Shown: positions 38,035 through 50,092, counted from the first letter of the stretch. The stretch: 64,000 nt of DNA from Macrobrachium rosenbergii (GCF_040412425.1 NC_089789.1:30284606-30348605); one strand, 5' to 3'. Notes: generated by a model from the letters alone, not told the origin. Numbers and translations are program-made.

Positions 38035-38465
38035 GCAAAGTGTTCCCGACCAAACGACCTCTAAAGGAGTCTGTCGTCAAGAGAGACAGACGAAGGCGCT
38101 CTCACCCTGTCACTTTCCCCGCTCACTTCTCTATCACTCCTCTTCAGACTCCTACGTTTCTTCTCCAGTCCTTTCCATCCTCCGATTCTTCTTCCTCCGT
38201 CTTCCTCTTTCTCCTCCTTTTCACCTCCGACACGAAGGCAATCCTTCCACCTCGGCCTGTCACCTTCCCCTCACTTCTTTATCACACCTCCCCAGACTCC
38301 CACGTTTCTTCCTCCGTCTTCTCTCCCTCCAATTCTTCTTCCTCCATCTTCCTCCTCCTTTTCACCTCCTTTCCACCTTTACTTCTTCTGCATCACTAAT
38401 CTTTTGAGATCTCCTTGGCGAAAGCTCTCAGGGGGAACATCAGTCAAGCGTCGATCTGCTTCGCA
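38035..38465 (+). repeat. Dispersed repeat R3, copy 2, with internal C/T-rich duplication
   Basis: Edges match 34245-34500. The interior has expanded: about 38101-38233 and 38250-38367 are direct duplicates, sharing CAGACTCC(T/C)ACGTTTCTTC, TCTTCTTCCTCC and CTCCTTTTCACCTCC. The whole is strongly pyrimidine-rich on the plus strand. The 119-codon frame across it encodes Ser/Leu/Pro-rich low-complexity peptide and is not called. Confidence 0.7.
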
Positions 38466-39335
38466 CTTTTAACTCTTACCTCCTTATTAGACTCCCTCTT
38501 ACGTCAGTGGCTAAACGTCCATTAGATCTCTCTATTTAGTTCACAGTTCATTTTATTTATCGTAAAGGTAGGCGCTGCGGATGGGCACTTCTCTTGAAAT
38601 ATTACTGACATGGGTTTTATTTTACCTTCATTTAAATTATAATTCATATCTTAAGTGCTTTTTATATCTATCATGTGGGTACTGTCATCATGTAGTGATG
38701 AATGATCTGTTTTCTTGGGAAATATCCTTTAAAGTAAAAATTATATTTTCATTTTTGATATATGAAGATGTTAATGTGCACTTATAAATATCGCAAATGA
38801 ATAAAGTAATTTGACCTTTACGTAAGATAACCAACGTGGTCTATCTTAGCCCCAAAGCAAGTTATCCGAGTCATTATACAACTAAACTCTTCAAACGTTT
38901 ATCGAAATGTAAAGATAAATTACATTTCTAATTCTGATAACCTGTATTTCCATAACACAGCCATGACATTATCCCGTAACGAAACTTGTAGGGGCGTGGG
39001 GTGGGGGGAAACTCTTCTAAAATATTTTCATATTTGAGCATCAAACCCCCGTTACCGACAGAAGTGAGGAGACAAAATCAGCCCCAAGTTCTCCAAATGA
39101 CAATGACCAAATTCCTGACTTGGAAATGTTCACTACACATAAAAGGAGGAACGATTATATAAATCTTGGATTTCTTGGAATCTTCTGAATAGATATCTGT
39201 GGTTTTTTCTTTTTTCTATTTACCTTGGTATTACTAGGGCATTCAAACAAAGCAGCAGAAGTATAAAGACTATAGATTAACAGCATGAATTCATAAACAG
39301 TAAAGAAGAAGAAGATCCATATTCGAGGTCCTCTT
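38466..39335. other. Unique non-coding sequence
   Basis: Includes a G-rich run at 38991-39008 (GGGGCGTGGGGTGGGGGG) with three G-tracts, one short of a canonical quadruplex unless the last tract splits. No gene. Confidence 0.5.
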
Positions 39336-39368
39336 GTAAGCACTGTAGGTTCAATAGGTTTTGAATTG

Positions 39369-39588
39369 TTCTCAACCCTGTTCGTTTTCAGAGATAAATA
39401 AAAATTCTCTGTACTGTATGATTTTGCAAATAAAGAACTATTCTCTATATTGCTGGTCTTTAAGAGACCAAGGCCAATTCTTTAAATTGTAGGTCCTTAA
39501 AAATTAAAAACTATTCTTCATTCCGAACACCTTTAAAGGATCATAAACACTTAGAGTTATAGGTTTTCGTAAGATAAGACAGATATTG
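39369..39588 (+). repeat. Degenerate minisatellite, period 36-37 bp, six units
   Basis: TTCT-initiated units begin at 39369, 39405, 39441, 39478, 39514 and 39551, so spacing is 36, 36, 37, 36 and 37. A loose consensus is TTCTCT..ATTGTAGGTCTT followed by an A-rich half ending AAAGAACTA. Unit identity is low, but the period is strict. Confidence 0.7.
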
Positions 39589-39884
39589 GAAACCCGTACC
39601 AAGTGGAAAATACCCCATGACGCAGTTTCACGCATTATACTTTTTAATCAGTTGAAAAGTAACCAATAAATCTCAGTTTTGAAGTAAAGGAAACAGATCA
39701 TGAGAATGTTATGAATTTATAGTTATCTAAGTTTAGTGGGATAGAATAGAACTTGTTGTTCAGTTGAGTGTGAAGGAAACTACCTTAGTCTGAAAGATTG
39801 GAAGGGCAAGAGAAAATGAAGTGCTTTAGAGAATAAAGGAATTATGTCTTGTTAATATATCTTTGCTATTGTATCGTCTTAATT
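39589..39884. other. Unique non-coding sequence
   Basis: No features recognised. Confidence 0.5.
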
Positions 39885-39970
39885 TAGTTGATTTCTGTAT
39901 ACTCGAAGCTCGCTGAGATTTTAGGCTCTTTTGTTGTTAAAAAATGTAATGAAAACAAAAGATAAAAAAC
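39885..39970 (+). repeat. Dispersed repeat R5, copy 2
   Basis: Counterpart of 37110-37200, with an extra dozen bases (CTCGAAGCTCGC region) absent from copy 1. Confidence 0.6.
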
Positions 39971-40277
39971 AAAGTTACTTTTCAAAATAACCTCTTGTTG
40001 GAAAGGTACTGCAGAGCCCCAAAAACATTCATCACATAAGAGAAAACAAGAACCATAAATAACCTCTTACAAAAGAATTTATCAAACGAAAGAAAACGCT
40101 ACGAGAGTGATGATATCTTATCTAAAACTATCTGATCTTGTTCTCTTATTTTCCTCAAAGCGTTTCTTCGGCCCCAAGGTGAAGAAAGCTCGTTACAATT
40201 GTGTGTAGAATGCCTCAAGCGATTATATACCCTCCTTGCGCTGGAAGGCTTATGTCGTGAAAGTTTTGATAGTTTTT

Positions 40278-40282
<5 letters not shown>

Positions 40283-40335
<53 letters not shown>
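40283..40335. repeat. (CT)n microsatellite
   Basis: Pure CT array preceded by a T-run. Confidence 0.98.
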
Positions 40336-40345
<10 letters not shown>

Positions 40346-41655
40346 AAGTTTTGGAATTCCTGTCTGGGACTAGGCGCCAAAAGGTCCTTTCCGGATTCAA
40401 GATCAAGACAGACTTTTCATGATGATGTTACGCGTCTTCTAAAAGTGTCTTCAAGACAGTCGTAAAAGTGCTGAAAAGTATCTTCCAGAAAGTCTCAATA
40501 GCATCCTACTAAAGTACTTTAAAGTACCGTATAAAAGTATTCATAACAATCTAATGAATGCCTCTTCTCACAAGTATTTTATGTATCTGAAAAGTAAACA
40601 GAGTTATCTAATGAGGCTTTATTATATGAACATTCTATAGAAGTATTTGGCAGAATTTCGTGTTAACTGTCAATGAGCAGTGATCATGATGCTGTAAGTT
40701 ATGTTCATAAATAACTTATTAATGCAGTAAGTCATTGCTGTTATTAATCAAATGTATATTTTATTACTATCTGGTCCTGGTTTATATTCATAGTTTATTT
40801 CGTTGCGCGAATTCTTTCTCATGCTAATTCAGGAGAAACTCCCCACGAATTCGGCATGGCTTTAATTTCCAGGAATATGTTAGGAACATTTATATACGGT
40901 TTGAAAAATCTTATTTTATGTTATATTAGATTATATTTCATTCTTATTTGAAAGAGAACAAATGGGCCCTCTATAAATTCAGGCCTTGTTCACGTTAACT
41001 CTTTGTTAAAAAATGCAAAATTGTATCAGAAGTTTCTCCCTTCTCCCTGCTCTTTCTTCTTTTACATCGGTCTTTGGTCCATGACAAAATCGCATGTCTT
41101 TTAATTAACAAATGAAAAGAAAAAAGCGTTAACGCTAAACAGTCATAAATAATCGCTTACTTCAAATCTGCAGGAAGACCTCAATATTGAGAATCGAATA
41201 GCCACGGTACCAATGGGTAAATGAACTTTAATGTGAATGAGTCAGAGAAAACGGAAAGTTAATAAACCTGAGGTTTTGGCAGACAAGAAAACGAAAATGT
41301 AACGCAAAAATGCATTCTTGAACATCAAACGTTATTCATGACTATACATATTCACATCGTAAATTGCTTCCATCTATCACACAGCCGAAAAATTTAGTTT
41401 TGTGATGGAATGGCAACAATATATTTTTTTATGAATGCCATTATTTTGTCCCCCAAAATTATTAGCTGCGAGAAAAGTAAGATTACTGAACGTAATTGGA
41501 AACTCATTTGCGTAGCTGCACAGGTATGTATTTGAGCGCACGCAACTTCTGCACGCAACTCCACATCCTGAAAACGCAGCAGAAACTGATACCATAATAC
41601 GCCATCCAATTATTTTCCATGTTTGCACGGAAGGAGTTTCTCAAATAAGATGTCC
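40336..41655. other. Non-coding sequence with weak AAAAGT repetition
   Basis: The stretch 40440-40640 contains recurrent AAAGT(A/G) and ATCTAATGA motifs without a strict period, possibly a very decayed tandem repeat. No gene recognised. Confidence 0.45.
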
Positions 41656-41659
41656 CTTG

Positions 41660-41795
41660 AAAGACGTTGCGAGGCCATTCAGGGCTTTTGAAAAACGACG
41701 CCTGGAGCGGCGGCGGTTTGCAGGTGACAACTGATCGCAAAATAGGGAAGGAAAGACGTGGGTTGAATATTCATTGACAGTTGAGAAGGATTATT
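41660..41795 (+). repeat. Dispersed repeat R4, copy 2 (diverged)
   Basis: Patchy counterpart of 34725-34835, slightly GC-richer (GCGGCGGCGG run at 41708-41717). Confidence 0.4.
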
Positions 41796-41989
41796 CGCTA
41801 CAGGTATCTTATTCAGAGGCGCCGATCTGGGGTTGACGAGGGATCGGTTGATACGATGTTCGTAAAATTCTAAAGTAGGACTTATCCTTTGAGGTACAGT
41901 TTCCATTTCACGAAGACACACAGACTTAGATGCACTATAGTCGTTACTAATGGGTGTTTGCGGCGTCCACTTATAGCATTTTATTTCAC

Positions 41990-42150
41990 ATCTTTTTCCT
42001 ATCCTTTCTTCAGTCTTGCTGTCCAACGCCTCCAACTTTTACTCCTTAGCGCAGTTACAGGGTTTTCTCTCACTTCCACCTGTAGATCCTTGTACTTGTT
42101 TCCTTTATTTACTGGCTCTCTTTATCTTGCTGTCCAGCCACTCAAACTCC
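41990..42150 (+). repeat. Possible distant relative of ATTCC-tailed repeat
   Basis: Contains TTAGCGCAGTTACAGGGTTT and two CTTGCTGTCCA.C blocks. The first resembles the TAGTGCAACTGCGAGGTTTT core of the copies at 50.7 and 58.9 kb. Similarity is limited to about 60 bases. Confidence 0.35.
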
Positions 42151-42500
42151 TTTTTTTCAAGATCGTATATTTTTCGTATATGCTAACCTATCATCGAGTA
42201 ATCAACCGTAGTCTCCACCTAAGCTGTCTGTCAATTTTCACACCAAGCCGACTTGGAAAAATGTATATATAATTGCGAGAAGGGAACGCAATGGATAACA
42301 ATTATCTATTATCCCAAGATAAAGAGAAGGCCTTCTATAAAAGGAATTCATTTCATATCACAAGGGACACACCAAACAAGGCCATTACTCTTTTGCAATG
42401 CGGTTAATACGTTTCCCACAGGAAGAAGTTATGTTATGCCCCAGAAGTGGTTTATCTCTATAAAAGAATAGAGAGGGAACTGCGCATGTAAGCACACACA

Positions 42501-42505
<5 letters not shown>

Positions 42506-42586
<81 letters not shown>

Positions 42587-42600
42587 ATATATATTTAATA
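42506..42600. repeat. (TA)n microsatellite
   Basis: Pure TA array to 42583 followed by two TATTTAATA steps. Confidence 0.98.
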
Positions 42601-43976
42601 TATATGTATGTGTAATGTATATATATGGAGTGTTTTTACTACAATACAACAGTATAATATGAAGATAAAAAGGCCCATAAAACACCTACGTATGCTTTGT
42701 ATATATACTCTTGTATCATATCATCTGCCCATATTTTGCCAGTGAACAGGGGCACAGAAAGAAGTGCCCGAAATTTATGGTTGCAACGTTCAAACAGTGT
42801 GCACATATGTCTACCAGTCAAACATTATGATAGAAATTTTATTCTTTTACTCTTAAGGTGCGTAATATATTTCTGTTACGTTACTCTATCCTTTTTCTTG
42901 TTAACCTTTCCTATAACTTCCATATCTTGTATTAGTATCTTTACTGCTAAACAATAAGAAATGTAATTTACTTACGTACCTAACATTAACCTTCATTAAC
43001 CTTGCTTCATTCTGGTCTGCTTTAAATAAATAGATAAATAAATGGTTATGACACATCATTATTACCTATAGCGGTAAAGCTGACTAACTTATTCTGAGTC
43101 ATATTCTCCCACGCACTGACGAATAATTAAGTCGGACTGGAAAACACACCCACCATAATACCATTATGTCTCTTCTTGAACAGGTTGTTTCTCAGATCAG
43201 TACTGAATTGCTTATAAGGTCAATCTAAGGTCATTAGAGCCTCTCTAATGGAAATGTGACTAATTTAATAGGTGTTGCAGTGAAGACAGCTTTGGCTATT
43301 ATGCATGAGTTCATTATACACTCCAGTTCATTGAATCTTCTTTATACCTTCACTATATATTACCTCATTTATTTACTTGATAGCATTGCTGAAAATACTT
43401 TAGTATGGCTACCATTGTAAACATAATTTTGGCGCCTACAACAGTATTGATGTAGCCTCATTAGAATAAGTGTTTTGATTGTTATATTCACTTTTATTTA
43501 GCAAATTTGTTACTCATGAAAGATTGATGAGATCTGTTCGCCAAAGTTTGGCATTGAGTATAGGATTTTGAGATGTGCTCAAGAGGATTACACGATACCA
43601 ATTATATTCTTATTCTCTCCGCATCTGTTATTCGAAGATACATCTTTTAGTTATCTCTGTAATGCAGATGGTATATCCCGGAAAATATCACTCTCGTCTT
43701 TATCCTCCTCATGTACTCGCTTTGCTTCATCGTCTACATGTACTGTTTTTTTTTTCCTCTCCGTTATTCCATTTTCATTATGGACCCCATTTCACTTCCT
43801 TTGGATTATTAATAACGAAGAGGCAAATGTATGACGGGAAGATCCACTTGATCTTCTCCGGACGGCCCATCACACCTTAATGATGAAGATGCTCGTCCAA
43901 GTAATGTAATTTGCATGGGGCTCCTTAACAAAACCAATTACTCCGGTGCTGTCAACTTTGAGCTTTCCATACCCTT

Positions 43977-43981
<5 letters not shown>
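42601..43981. other. Unique non-coding sequence
   Basis: No recognised repeats or exons. A small GAAGATC.ACTTGATCTTC hairpin lies near 43838. Confidence 0.55.
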
Positions 43982-44021
<40 letters not shown>

Positions 44022-44082
44022 AATTTTTGATGTACCGTGATTTATAGAGAGAAAGAAGATTAATGAGGGTTGATAATTCATG

Positions 44083-44134
<52 letters not shown>

Positions 44135-44188
44135 AATTTTAAATGTACCGTGGTTTAAAGAGAAAAAGGATTGGCAGTACTGAGAATC

Positions 44189-44254
<66 letters not shown>

Positions 44255-44311
44255 GAATTTTTAATGTACTGTGATTTAAAGAGAGAAAAGGATTAGCGAG
44301 TACTGAGAACC

Positions 44312-44388
<77 letters not shown>

Positions 44389-44445
44389 AATTTTCAACGT
44401 ACCATGATTTATAGAGAGAAAGATGATTAGGGAGAACTGAGGGGC
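43982..44445 (+). repeat. Tandem array of (CT)n plus 60-base spacer, four modules
   Basis: CT tracts at about 43982-44018, 44083-44132, 44192-44249 and 44314-44386 alternate with spacers of about 60-65 bases. Each spacer begins CAGAATTTT or ATAGAATTTT and contains TGTACCGTG.TTTA.AGAGA. The same spacer occurs between CT tracts at 18089-18250. Spacers differ by point changes, so duplication predates some divergence. CT lengths vary independently. Confidence 0.92.
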
Positions 44446-44876
44446 TTTTGAAAGATGAAACGCCTACTGTCTAGTTAAAAGATATTTCTCGTTAAGACTT
44501 TTTGCAGTTTTTGTAGAATTTTTGAGAATTTCTACAGTTCTCCGTACTGTGACCTTTGATAGAAACTTGGAATTACGTGTTTTTTTTTTCGATTAGAACC
44601 TTACAAATGTGGAAAAATAAATGTTTACATATGAATACGTGAGTGTGTGCCCGTGCCAGAGTCTGCTTGTTTACAGGAAATTGTCTTTCAAAAGATAGCA
44701 CACCTTTTAAATTCTAAATATATCTTATTAGCATCTCTAATTTACCTTCAATCGACGCGTCTGAATAAACTCGCTTCAGCTAGAAACTCCTCTGTGAAGT
44801 TCCTTACAGAAGTGTCAGTGAATATTCATTCCTCATCTTTCTTTCCCTTTTGTGATCGAAAGACGTCGGTAAATCG

Positions 44877-44877
<1 letters not shown>
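44446..44877. other. Unique non-coding sequence
   Basis: No features recognised. Confidence 0.5.
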
Positions 44878-44879
<2 letters not shown>

Positions 44880-44956
<77 letters not shown>

Positions 44957-45130
44957 AATGAACCGTATTCATATGGAACGAGCCCACCAAAGGGGCTATT
45001 GACTTGAAATTAAAGCTTCCAAAGAATATGGTGCTCATTAGGAAGTAAGAGAAGTTAAAGGGAAATACAGAAAGAAGAGATCTCACTTATTAAAAAGAAA
45101 AAATAAATTAATAAACAGATAAAAATGTAT
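44880..45130 (-). mobile_element. LINE 3' end, copy 4, with long (ATT)n tail
   Basis: In minus-strand sense the 3' UTR (45130 down to 44956) ends in a pure (AAT)n array (44880-44955 on the plus strand). It keeps GACTTGAAATT, TTCCAAAGAATATGGTG, CTCATTAGGAAG and GGGAAATACAGAAAGAAGAG in common with copy 1. Its upstream end overlaps the left arm of the foldback at 45101-45665. Confidence 0.75.
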
Positions 45131-45665
45131 TAAAATGGAAGGAGAATAGCGACATTATTCCAATGGACCGTAGAATACCGAAGCTTCGATTATGAAACCT
45201 TTTTTATATCAAGAAACTGCATTTTCGCAAACGTGAAAAAGAACTGGATTGAATGTGCTGGTTTGAAATTGAATTTGCATTTGAATTTGATCCGAATTTG
45301 CACAGACTGGAACTGTCAGCACTGGAATTCACATCCGTGGGATTCCGTAACTGGGTTTACTATTATGTTCAGTGGCAGTTTTTACTACTATTGAACATAA
45401 TAGTAAAACCAGTCACGCAATCCCAAAAATGTTAATTCCAGTACATAAAATTCCAGATCTTGCAAATTCGGATCATTTTCAAATGCAAATTCAATTTCAA
45501 ACCAACTCATCCAAACCAGTTCTTTTTCACGTTCGTGAAAATGCAGTTTCTTGACATAAAAAAAAATTTCAACATTGAACCTTCGGTTATTCTACGGGTC
45601 ATTGAAATAGTGTCGCTATTCTCTTGGCATTTTAATACATTTTTATCTGTTTATTTATTCATTAA
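45101..45665. mobile_element. Large foldback: arms of about 270 bp, 19-base loop
   Basis: The left arm (45101-45371) and right arm (45391-45665) are imperfect reverse complements along their whole length. Matching landmarks run outer to inner: ATAAACAGATAAAAATGTAT, GGAGAATAGCGACA, TGCATTTTCGC.AACGTGAA, GAAATTGAATTTGCATTTGA, and TTTACTATTATGTTCA beside the loop. The outer 40-50 bases are LINE 3' UTR sequence shared with copies 1 and 4, so an inverted duplication has captured or grown from a LINE end. No ORF of note. Transcription would give a long double-stranded hairpin RNA. Confidence 0.85.
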
Positions 45666-46790
45666 CCGTATCTTGAGGTTGGAAACCAATGCACTGACAT
45701 AGATGAAATTAAAAATATATTTATTTATTTAGCTCCTTTTTCACGTCCTGTAGTAGAGTCGGTGTGGAAAATTTGCGATTCAGCTGATATTCCTTGGATA
45801 AAGTTATGATTTTGTGGTATATAATTTTTCTTTGATAAGCGGTGAATCTGTTAATTTCTATTTTGTTCCGTTCACTCTCCAGTTATTTGGATAACTTTTG
45901 ACACAGTGACATCCTTTCAAATTAATGATTATGAGCAGCAGTGTCAGAAGATATAGCGCAAGAAATTTTTTGGGAAAAAGTGTCTGTCTCTCTTTGGAAA
46001 TCCGTCATGTTTATTGTATAGACCCTTGTTTTAGCACCGTATGGCTTTTTTGAGTCTTCGTGAAGAGCATTTGACAGGGGCAGGAAAAATAGAGTTGGAG
46101 GAGGAGGAGGAGGATGAAGAGGAAGAGGAAGGAAAATTCAGTAAAAATTTTGCATTTTTTAGTGATAATAGTTTTCGAAAGATGAAATTCTGAGAGCTTA
46201 TTTGGCGACCTCAAAACTATTGTTAACCCCTGTCTTAAAGTTATTGGGTCTGATATGCGGTAATTCATACCAAATACAAATTTTTAATAATGCGTTACTC
46301 CGACTTCGATTTTTCATGGTGTACAAAATCACTTTTTATTTTTAAATAAACCTTTAACAAGTACAGGAGGAAGGTAAAATCATTTCGACTTGAAAAAGAA
46401 TGATTAAAATGGACGTATAACCACTGTTGCATGAAAGTGTGGCTAAACAAAAAAAAAAAAACCAGCTTTTCACAATAGGAGTATCTGAAAAGGTTTCAGT
46501 GAAATATGAATTTTGCTGATTTTGTGATGGCGCAAATAGTGCTACATCACTAAAGGAAGCACTTAATTGTCATATATAATTATTTAATTTTCCACGGCTT
46601 TTTGGATTTCGTTATGCCTTTAGTATTATTTTTTATTCATATTTCTGAAATCGATACAGATTTCGAAGCATAAGCTTATATTCAGTAAACAAAAGGATTC
46701 AATTGGACAAACTTTATTGCTCTAAGCACCGTATGACCATCTGTGACGAGTAAAATATTATGGTGATGGTTGAAATAATTCATTACTTTC

Positions 46791-46793
<3 letters not shown>
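45666..46793. other. Unique non-coding sequence
   Basis: Contains a GGA-rich run at 46097-46131. No gene recognised. Confidence 0.55.

Positions 46794-46860
<67 letters not shown>
46794..46860. repeat. (GA)n microsatellite
   Basis: Pure GA array of about 67 bases. Confidence 0.98.
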
Positions 46861-46861
<1 letters not shown>

Positions 46862-48249
46862 AGAAGGAAGAGGAAGACTGTTTTAAAAGTCTAACTGTTT
46901 TCTCTTTTTGGAAAACCCGAATTATTGGAAATTCATTTTAACTTCGAAGAGTGTAACAAAGTAGTTTATGGAGGATTTAAGAAATGGCTCCGTTATTCTT
47001 ACATTTTCAGAGACTATGTGACTTTACAGTTTCTAAAGCATCATATCTGTCATCAATGCGGTTAAGAGTCTCGGTGCAATAACTGAATATCTCTACAGAG
47101 CAAGAACTAATGATCTAGTAAAACAAATACGAAAACATAGCTTTCATGTAAGATGCTGGGAGTTCCTTCAAGAGACAGACTGTCGAACAGACAGTCAGAG
47201 ATCATAAGTGCAAAGTTTGAAAAGGAATAACCACCTCGCCATTATTTGAATCCGAGTTGATCTTTTCCTAAAGTGCAATGTGTGCCCAAGTTTTATTTGA
47301 TAATTTAAACCATTTATGTTCGAAATTGTGCTGGAGATGCACGTGAAAATGTATGAGCGAGGAAAGAGGAAGAGCTTGTGATTGAGAATAAAATGTAGTT
47401 TCCTCAGCGGAATAAGTATCACAGTAAAGCAGAATAAGAACAGCAAGATGAAGAAAAAGAAAGGAGGGGAAGGAAGAGGAGATGGAGGAGGATGAAAGAA
47501 AGGTGAAAGGTCCTAAGAGTTCAAGAGGAGAAGTAAAATAGGAGAATAGTGAGATCCAGTTGGAGAGCCCTTTGGTCTTCTTCTCAAAACACTCGAGGGG
47601 ACGTTTGGTCTGGAAAACTTCGGTCAGGAGAGGCGTTGAGATGTCACCTGTTTATAATTCTCATTTCTAATTCTAATATAACACCCTTTGCGCGCCTTAC
47701 ATGATTTTTAAATGCTATACGACCTTGTGAAAAAAAATTGATGTTTCGATTTAATTTTTTGCTATTCTTGCGACTCCTAAAATGACATAAAATACGTTAA
47801 TTTCAAACGTCTTTTCCATATTGATATGTGCTCATTTTGCTGAAGACTGGCGTGGTGATTTCCTTCAGAAGAAAACTATTTGATTTGCTGTTATCTAAAA
47901 CGTAATACCACATATTGCATACCATGTATGTTCGTGAATTTTATTGTTTTTATTCCTCTTTTTTTTTTTGTCCTTTCACAGGTTGTGTTTGAAAAAACGA
48001 AGTATAAGTATTCTTACAAATATTACACTGTTCGACCTCTCTTCTTTGATTTGGTAGGAATATAATCAAAACCAAAAGAAAAGAAAAAGAAACAAAGACA
48101 AGGCAGCACCAAGGAAAAGCTCCCTCTGTGGAAGCTGGGAGGGAAGCTTGCTGTTTGTTGTGCCCAAAAACCAACCGTCTTAGCAGCTCACAAGTTTGGC
48201 TCAGGGACCTATCCAACAGGGACGGTTTTACCAGGGCCACCTTTAGTTA
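46861..48249. other. Unique non-coding sequence with polypurine tract
   Basis: A polypurine stretch (G/A with few interruptions) spans about 47448-47512. No supported gene. The reverse frame at 47950-48240 lacks motifs. Confidence 0.5.
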
Positions 48250-48535
48250 GGGAATAACTTAACCTCACTTTTCTCTGAACTGTGTATCGGCGAGTTTTTG
48301 TCATTTTTCAGACTGCCGCAGGCTACGAAAGGGTGGTTGTTTACAACAAGCAAACCACCTACGCATATTCGACCCAGGTCAGAGAGAGCCCAGCGGTCAC
48401 GAGAGAGAGCACGAGCGTTAGTGCTCCCGCTCCCTTTCTTTTGTCTTTGTAACTTAGTGGAATAGACGATAATCGCGTCAACAGACCCCGGGCGTCAGAT
48501 GCAAGTGCGCGCAAGTAATATGCGTAAAGGTAAGT
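48250..48535 (+). promoter_or_regulatory. GC-richer block ending in possible first exon and splice donor
   Basis: Unlike its AT-rich surroundings, this block is CpG-containing and free of simple repeats. It ends with an ATG (48520-48522), two further codons and a perfect GTAAGT donor starting at 48530. A short GAGCAC...GTGCTC inverted repeat lies within 48407-48428. This could be a 5' UTR with a split first codon group, but no promoter element is recognised and downstream exons cannot be identified. Confidence 0.2.
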
Positions 48536-50018
48536 CTGAGGATGACAATTATTCGCCGTTCTTCTTTTATCTCTCCCACTGTGTTTCTGGTTTAATTTCG
48601 CTCTTCTCAGTCACTGACTAAAGAATCCTGGTGAAACCATATCCCCTTTATGAAGTCGATTACACGAAGTACAATTAGTGTTGCCTAGTGAGATTGCATG
48701 AGGTATCCTCCATGGTGTTAACATAATGTTCTCGATTTAAGATACACCCCTTGCAGTAATTAAGGGTTAGTGAGAAGACGTCTAAGTAAAGTCAGGCACG
48801 CCTTGGAACCTGGTCATACCTTTGTTTGGAAGATGATAGCCGTAAAGTACTAGAGAACCGCTTCTAAGAGCGTTACTAGAGCGAGCAGCTGTTGCGTTAT
48901 AACCTAAAGTGGGGAAAATATTATTGTGTCCGAAGGGGGACGAATTGGGGAGCTGTTATTGGCTCATGTAGATTTCCTCACTTTAAACAATTTACTTTGT
49001 TGGACTAGGGGGTTGATCAGTGGGGTTATTTAATTCATTTGTTCCAGAATAAAGCAAAATATTCAGTAATATTTCCAACTGGCGACCGAATCTAATTAAG
49101 TTAATTGTCTGTCTTTTGGGGTAACTTTCAGCCGTAATTGATGGGATTACGTGGGTCTTAGGTAAAGCGAGGCTGCATAAATCACAGTAATTAATAATTA
49201 AACTCATCCGCCGAATGACCCACGTAACACAATCTTCCTTTTGTAATGTTCTCTCTCCAAGTTTAGCTTGTGGTCAAAACAAAATAAAATTGACAGTTCC
49301 GTCGGTTACTTTATAGAGGATGAAAAGAACACAAGAAAACGCAAATACAAGCATGCGCGAAACACACACACATCAGACCCATAATACTTCTTCCACTGCA
49401 CCTGTTCTAAACCTTTTGCTGCTAATCCTATAGAGCTCCACATTTTTCACCCTTTCGGTTCTTTCATGCCAAATATGTTGCTTAAACGATTCATCTCTGC
49501 AGCGTCCACCTTCTTTCTTTCATTCCCTTTCAAAAGCATTCGTGTGTGCGTGTTTTTGTGTTCGTGTGTTTGTTTGTGTGTGTGTGAGAGCGTGTGAATA
49601 CGCAGATACATCCGTTTGCATCCGGGTTATTTATCTTCAAAGATGGAAACGTCTCCGCGTTGAACAAAAGGCACAAATATAGCATCTGCCATTAAATGAA
49701 ATCATCTTTTCAGAAATCGCAGCAGCGTCTTGCGTCTCCCGCTAAATGCTATTAGTTAAATAAAAGAACGAACCAGCCTTCATTGATTGCCGCGAATATA
49801 AAGACGAATAACGAAGGAAGAGAATAATTTTCTTTTTCTGCCTCCAAGACAAAATTTTAATTCAAAGCTAGTTTCATTTTCTTGGGTCAGCACCAGATGA
49901 AAGTGGTTAAGTAGATGAAACGGGCTCTTTACTCGTAAAATCAACTTCAGAAAATATAATTGTGAACTTCAGCTTTTAAAAATTGTAGGTCCCTTACTTG
50001 TGACTACTGGTGTGTAGA

Positions 50019-50020
<2 letters not shown>
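48536..50020. other. Mostly unique non-coding sequence
   Basis: Includes an 11 bp inverted repeat (TTACGTGGGTC at 49147 and its complement at 49217) and a PBS-like TGGCGACCGAATCT near 49080, with an AATAAA shortly upstream. TG repeats lie near 49545-49595. Confidence 0.45.

Positions 50021-50088
<68 letters not shown>
50021..50088. repeat. (TA)n microsatellite
   Basis: Pure TA array of about 68 bases. Confidence 0.98.

Positions 50089-50092
<4 letters not shown>

Noticed and set aside
38991..39008. G-quadruplex motif
   Set aside because: Only three separated G-tracts, so a canonical four-tract quadruplex requires splitting the last run with no loop.
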